A stretch of DNA of 64,000 nucleotides from Pyrinomonadaceae bacterium. Lineage in GTDB: Bacteria; Acidobacteriota; Blastocatellia; Pyrinomonadales; Pyrinomonadaceae. The position numbers and the translations under genes were made by a program. The stretch covers positions 102,124 through 166,123 of the forward strand of contig JAIBCC010000012.1 in NCBI GenBank assembly GCA_019694395.1, written 5' to 3'. The notes beneath the pieces are model-generated. The model did no database searches. It saw only the letters and a list, made by a program, of their open reading frames with translations, and was not told where the DNA came from. Every line of letters begins with the position of its first letter. Position 1 is the first letter of the stretch. Of this stretch, positions 60,979-64,000 are shown piece by piece.

Positions 60979-62301
60979 ATGCGATTTATTTTCTCACGAA
61001 GATTCTATATTTTACTCGCTATCGGATTGATACCGCTTTCGCTTTCCTGGGGATTTCCGGTTTTACGCTCGATTGTGGTTTTTTACGATATTGGACTGAT
61101 TCTAGTAGCTTTAGTCGATTGGCTCATCAGCCGAAAATTGACCGAAGATTTAGTTTTAGAACGCAAATTTTCCAGACGTTTTGCTATTGGAGATGAAACG
61201 GAAGTTTGTTTACATTTGGAAAACAGAACTTCGCGTGATTTTACTTTGATCTTGAAAGACGAATATCCGCCGGAACTAAAATTAAACGGAAAACGCGAAG
61301 AACAATTTACAATTGAAGCCCAAACCTCGGCTGAAATGTTTTACGGATTAATGCCGCCAAAACGTGGGCGTTATGAATTTGGGGTAACTGCTGTTCGTTT
61401 TTTATCAAAATTTGGTTTGGTTTGGTGTCAGACCAATCTGGGCAGTTCACAATCAATCAAAGTTTATCCGAATATGCGGCGCGCCCGTGAAGCCGAATTA
61501 AAAGCACTTGGGGCAAGTTCCTATTTAGCTGTTCAACGAAAAGCAGTTCGGCGCGGAGAGGGACGAGAATTTGAGTCAATGCGCGATTACGTTCGCGGAG
61601 ATGAATTGCGCCATATTTCCTGGACGGCAACTGCGCGGCGTTCAAAACTTATAACCCGCCAATATCAAATCGAACGCGATCAAACCATTGTCATTGCAAT
61701 AGATGCCGGGCGTTTAATGACCGGAAGAATTGAAGACGAAACCAAATTTGATAAAGCAATTCACGCCAGTTTGGCTTTGATGTCAATGGCGGCTCGCGGC
61801 GGAGATAATGCGGGAATCGTAGTTTTCGGGAGAAAAGTGAAAAAGTTCTTGCCCCCGAAACGTGGAGTTGAGCATTTTGATGCAGTTCTCGAAGCCTTGC
61901 ACGATATGGAACCGGAATTGATCGAACCAAGTTACGCCAGAGCTTTTCAATTCATTTCATCCAATCTGAAAAAACGGGCGTTGGTGGTAATTTTAACTGA
62001 TTTGGTTGATAAGGAAAGTTCAAAGGAATTACTCAGTTCGCTTAAATTATTGCGTCCGCGTCATTTGCCGCTGGTAACAACAATTGGCGACCGGGATTTA
62101 AATCTGGTTGTCAGCCAAACTCCAAAAGATTTGCGCGAAGTTTTTACCCAATCCGCCGCCGAAGAAATTATTCATCAACGCGATTCTGCTTTGCGAATGG
62201 TGGAAGCTCAAGGGGGCTTGGCATTGGATGTTAATGCTTCAAATCTTGCGCCGAGACTTTTAGAAACATATTTGAAAGTGAAAGAAAGAGGCTTATTATA
62301 A
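60979..62301 (+). CDS. DUF58-domain membrane protein
   Basis: 440 residues. Two N-terminal helices (about 8-24 and 27-45) are followed by a beta-rich domain and the DUF58 signature (residues about 195-235: GEGREFESMRDYVRGDELRH, then SWTATARRSKL). The C-terminal part (TIVIAIDAGRLMTG, DNAGIVVFGRKVKKF) is a von Willebrand A-like fold with DxGRxM instead of DxSxS. DUF58 proteins usually sit beside a MoxR ATPase and transglutaminase gene, absent here, and seem linked to envelope or chaperone complexes. Confidence 0.85.
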   Translation: MRFIFSRRFYILLAIGLIPLSLSWGFPVLRSIVVFYDIGLILVALVDWLISRKLTEDLVLERKFSRRFAIGDETEVCLHLENRTSRDFTLILKDEYPPELKLNGKREEQFTIEAQTSAEMFYGLMPPKRGRYEFGVTAVRFLSKFGLVWCQTNLGSSQSIKVYPNMRRAREAELKALGASSYLAVQRKAVRRGEGREFESMRDYVRGDELRHISWTATARRSKLITRQYQIERDQTIVIAIDAGRLMTGRIEDETKFDKAIHASLALMSMAARGGDNAGIVVFGRKVKKFLPPKRGVEHFDAVLEALHDMEPELIEPSYARAFQFISSNLKKRALVVILTDLVDKESSKELLSSLKLLRPRHLPLVTTIGDRDLNLVVSQTPKDLREVFTQSAAEEIIHQRDSALRMVEAQGGLALDVNASNLAPRLLETYLKVKERGLL

Positions 62302-62308
62302 TCAACAA

Positions 62309-62992
62309 ATGAGTTACATTATTATTGCAATAATTGTTCTTTCTATAATCTTAATAATTAACAAGTTTGAGTTTCACAACTTTCCTTTCAAACGAAGTCA
62401 TAAACTTCAAAATAACGAAATTCTCAAGGTTTTACTTAATTTAAACCAAGAATCACTAGACCGGCTATTCAAATATTACAAAGAAAACTTTGGTGATGGT
62501 GCGGCAAATTATGCCAAAAAGACTTATCAAAAGTGGAAGGAAGGAAAAGTAAAACCCAATCGGCAGACATTTGAACGTTTTCTCATTCATTTACCCAAAG
62601 TAATAAGTTACGATTTGAAGTGCGAAGTTTTAAGGCTGTTTATGAAAGAATTTTGCCCTAAAGAAAATTATGAAACCACTGTTTATACAGATAATTGGGA
62701 GGAAATTCTAACTCCGTTGGTGCAAAAAATGATTGATAAACCATATTCTGCAGATTTACCATTGGAGGTTCAAAAGAAACTGACTTGGTTAGCAGATGGT
62801 GAAATGCAGGCAGCTAAAGAGATTTTAAGGCAATCACATTTCGAAGAAGGAAAAATCGCAGTTTCACAGCTCAGACAAGAGTTTAAAAATTTGGAAATTG
62901 TTTTAGCCGAAACTCATCTAAAACCAAAAGTTACGCATCAATTGAAATTTACTTACGGAACTATTACCTTAAATATCAAAAGGAGAAAGTAA
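62309..62992 (+). CDS. Hypothetical membrane-anchored protein
   Basis: 227 residues: an N-terminal helix (SYIIIAIIVLSIILIINKF), then a helical domain (LNQESLDRLFKYYKENFGDGAANYAKKTYQ; SYDLKCEVLRLFMKEF) with basic C-terminus (TLNIKRRK). No family recognised. It starts 7 nt after the DUF58 stop and is followed 2 nt later by the next gene; the three are likely one operon. Confidence 0.6.
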   Translation: MSYIIIAIIVLSIILIINKFEFHNFPFKRSHKLQNNEILKVLLNLNQESLDRLFKYYKENFGDGAANYAKKTYQKWKEGKVKPNRQTFERFLIHLPKVISYDLKCEVLRLFMKEFCPKENYETTVYTDNWEEILTPLVQKMIDKPYSADLPLEVQKKLTWLADGEMQAAKEILRQSHFEEGKIAVSQLRQEFKNLEIVLAETHLKPKVTHQLKFTYGTITLNIKRRK

Positions 62993-62994
62993 AA

Positions 62995-63390
62995 ATGAGC
63001 GAATCCGATAAAAACTTAATTCAAAAAAAACAATCACTCTTTCCACTTTCAGCCGAAGATATTGTTGATAATGCCTTACAAAATCTGGATGAAAATCAAG
63101 CTCGAAAAGTAACGGAAAAAGCGGCTGACGAAATTGTCAGAATCGCCGTGGAGAAAAGAAAAGCGGAACATAAAACTGCTTTAGCTCAGGATGAAATGCG
63201 AAGTCTGATTGAAAACGCTAATTTGTTAGATAAAACGGTTGGCGATTATAAAATTAACAGCACTTTTGAAACCGCTTCCGGGACAACCAATGTCGAAATT
63301 CGGAAGTCCAAACTCCCTAATTCCAATATTTTAGCAGTAATTATTGCCATCGCTGTTTTAATTTTGGTAATTATTTATTTTCTAAAATGA
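62995..63390 (+). CDS. Hypothetical tail-anchored protein
   Basis: 131 residues; soluble N-terminal region with a helical segment (DEIVRIAVEKRKAEHKTALAQDEMRSL) and a C-terminal membrane helix (NILAVIIAIAVLILVIIYFL) ending at the stop, which makes it a tail-anchored protein. AAAAGGAGAAAG lies upstream. No family recognised. Confidence 0.6.
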   Translation: MSESDKNLIQKKQSLFPLSAEDIVDNALQNLDENQARKVTEKAADEIVRIAVEKRKAEHKTALAQDEMRSLIENANLLDKTVGDYKINSTFETASGTTNVEIRKSKLPNSNILAVIIAIAVLILVIIYFLK

Positions 63391-63398
63391 TAAATTGA

Positions 63399-63412
63399 GC
63401 AAGAATTCTTGC
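63399..63412. repeat. 14-bp perfect palindrome between convergent genes
   Basis: GCAAGAATTCTTGC is self-complementary. It lies just after the tail-anchored protein's stop and ahead of the convergent 63459 gene. It is too short to terminate on its own. Confidence 0.4.
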
Positions 63413-63458
63413 ACCAAGACTTGTGAGAAATTTATTGAAGTTAAATAAAGGGTTTGCT

Positions 63459-63839
63459 CTAGTTCTTTGTTTTTACAGCCTTTTCAAAATCGCTTTGGGT
63501 TACAAAATGATAGACCTCACTCCATTCTTCAAATTTTGATGGAGCTAACTCTCCTTTCGGATAAACGGTGTATTCATTATCATCAATATATTTTATTTTA
63601 CGAGTTAAAGTTTTTCCATCATCCCCAACAAAAAATTGTTCATAAAGTCGTTTTGGGAGAATTCCAACTGGTGCGTTTATTTGAATTGAGGTTTCTATAA
63701 TTAATTCCTTAGATTTGCCCCATTTGGTTTTTGATTTCATGGTGACAGGATTTGGACGTTTGCCCTCATCTCTAATTTGTTCTGTTCGATAAATTTCACC
63801 TCTTCCATCTGTAAAATAAATTCTTTCCTCTGCCTGCAT
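63459..63839 (-). CDS. Hypothetical protein
   Basis: 126 residues from ATG 63839. Beta-rich by pattern (ERIYFTDGRGEIYRTEQIRDEG, ELIIETSIQINAPVGI, TLTRKIKYIDDNEYTVYPKG). I do not recognise a family. The start has no clear RBS. Basic and acidic residues are mixed; no signal peptide or membrane segment. Confidence 0.5.
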   Translation of the reverse strand: MQAEERIYFTDGRGEIYRTEQIRDEGKRPNPVTMKSKTKWGKSKELIIETSIQINAPVGILPKRLYEQFFVGDDGKTLTRKIKYIDDNEYTVYPKGELAPSKFEEWSEVYHFVTQSDFEKAVKTKN

Positions 63840-63886
63840 TTTATCATCTATAAAATTTACCCGTTTAATACTAAGTAGTCTGTTTT

Positions 63887-64000
63887 TTAAGTTTCTTGAT
63901 ATTTTGAATTATCTGAATTGACCTCTTCATAATGTCGATTCAGTTTCTTTCTGGCTTTTTCTACTGAAAACTGCCAGTCAATTTTGATTTGCTTTTCAGT
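63887..64000 (-). CDS. C-terminus of a probable IS630-type transposase, cut by window edge
   Basis: An open minus-strand frame runs from the right edge to TAA at 63887, giving 37 residues: IKIDWQFSVEKARKKLNRHY is the visible core. That resembles the WQFT-x-EARxKLKxLYP tail of IS630-family transposases as I remember it. The start is outside the window. No inverted repeat end was identified. Confidence 0.4.
   Translation of the reverse strand, partial: TEKQIKIDWQFSVEKARKKLNRHYEEVNSDNSKYQET

Noticed and set aside
1..64000. tRNA or rRNA genes
   Set aside because: I looked through the gaps longer than 70 nt and found no cloverleaf-like or rRNA-conserved sequence; a tRNAscan run would be decisive.

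Overview
The window looks like a chromosomal segment of an AT-rich (about 40% G+C by eye) Gram-negative bacterium, most likely an acidobacterium of the Blastocatellia/Pyrinomonadaceae type. The indicators are an Oar-like TonB-dependent receptor with an N-terminal carboxypeptidase-regulatory domain, a membrane-anchored winged-helix/TPR regulator, an ECF sigma factor of the TIGR02999 type beside a Ser/Thr kinase with periplasmic TPRs, a Tricorn-like S41 protease and many secreted TPR proteins. I saw no rRNA, tRNA, CRISPR array or complete insertion sequence. Taxonomy is inferred from gene content only.

Layout. 1-7.4 kb: 3' part of a Tricorn-like protease, DinB-like and DoxX proteins, a three-domain hydrolase/DedA/ATP-grasp fusion and an NRDE protein. 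7.4-13.6 kb: Fis-type HTH gene, a TonB-dependent receptor behind a near-perfect sigma-54 promoter, and a winged-helix/TPR regulator. 13.7-17.6 kb (minus): e(P4)-type phosphatase, kynurenine 3-monooxygenase, an RHH-like/HNH nuclease pair and a kynurenine-formamidase-like cyclase. 17.6-23.5 kb: DUF488 and a four-gene minor-pilin operon. 24.6-34.4 kb (minus): ECF sigma, TPR Ser/Thr kinase, a TSP3-loop protein and three secreted TPR proteins, probably one operon. 34.5-45.2 kb: envelope and housekeeping genes (PG-binding repeat protein, C-terminal processing protease, RlmI-like methyltransferase, ChrA, PFK, GreA, CDP-alcohol phosphotransferase, AccC). 45.2-56.7 kb: small proteins, amino-acid permease, PLP enzyme, NlpC/P60, then an Fe-S-flavoured group (ErpA, Mrp, [4Fe-4S]-type UDG, YgfZ fusion), Uma2 and a YpdA-like oxidoreductase. 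56.8-64 kb: a secreted metallopeptidase bracketed by direct repeats, a sterol-desaturase-family oxygenase, DUF58 and hypotheticals. A probable transposase C-terminus runs off the right edge.

How it works together. The clearest functional units are the pilin operon (pseudopilins with EF-hand-like loops), the sigma/kinase/TPR operon (a likely envelope-signalling module whose secreted members share C-terminal sequence), the NAD/kynurenine operon interrupted by a small nuclease module, and the Fe-S maturation neighbourhood. Across the window, intergenic palindromes and short A/T-rich repeats recur. Several of the repeats are read in frame inside proteins, giving the same NQKSKIKNQKS-like peptide in unrelated enzymes.
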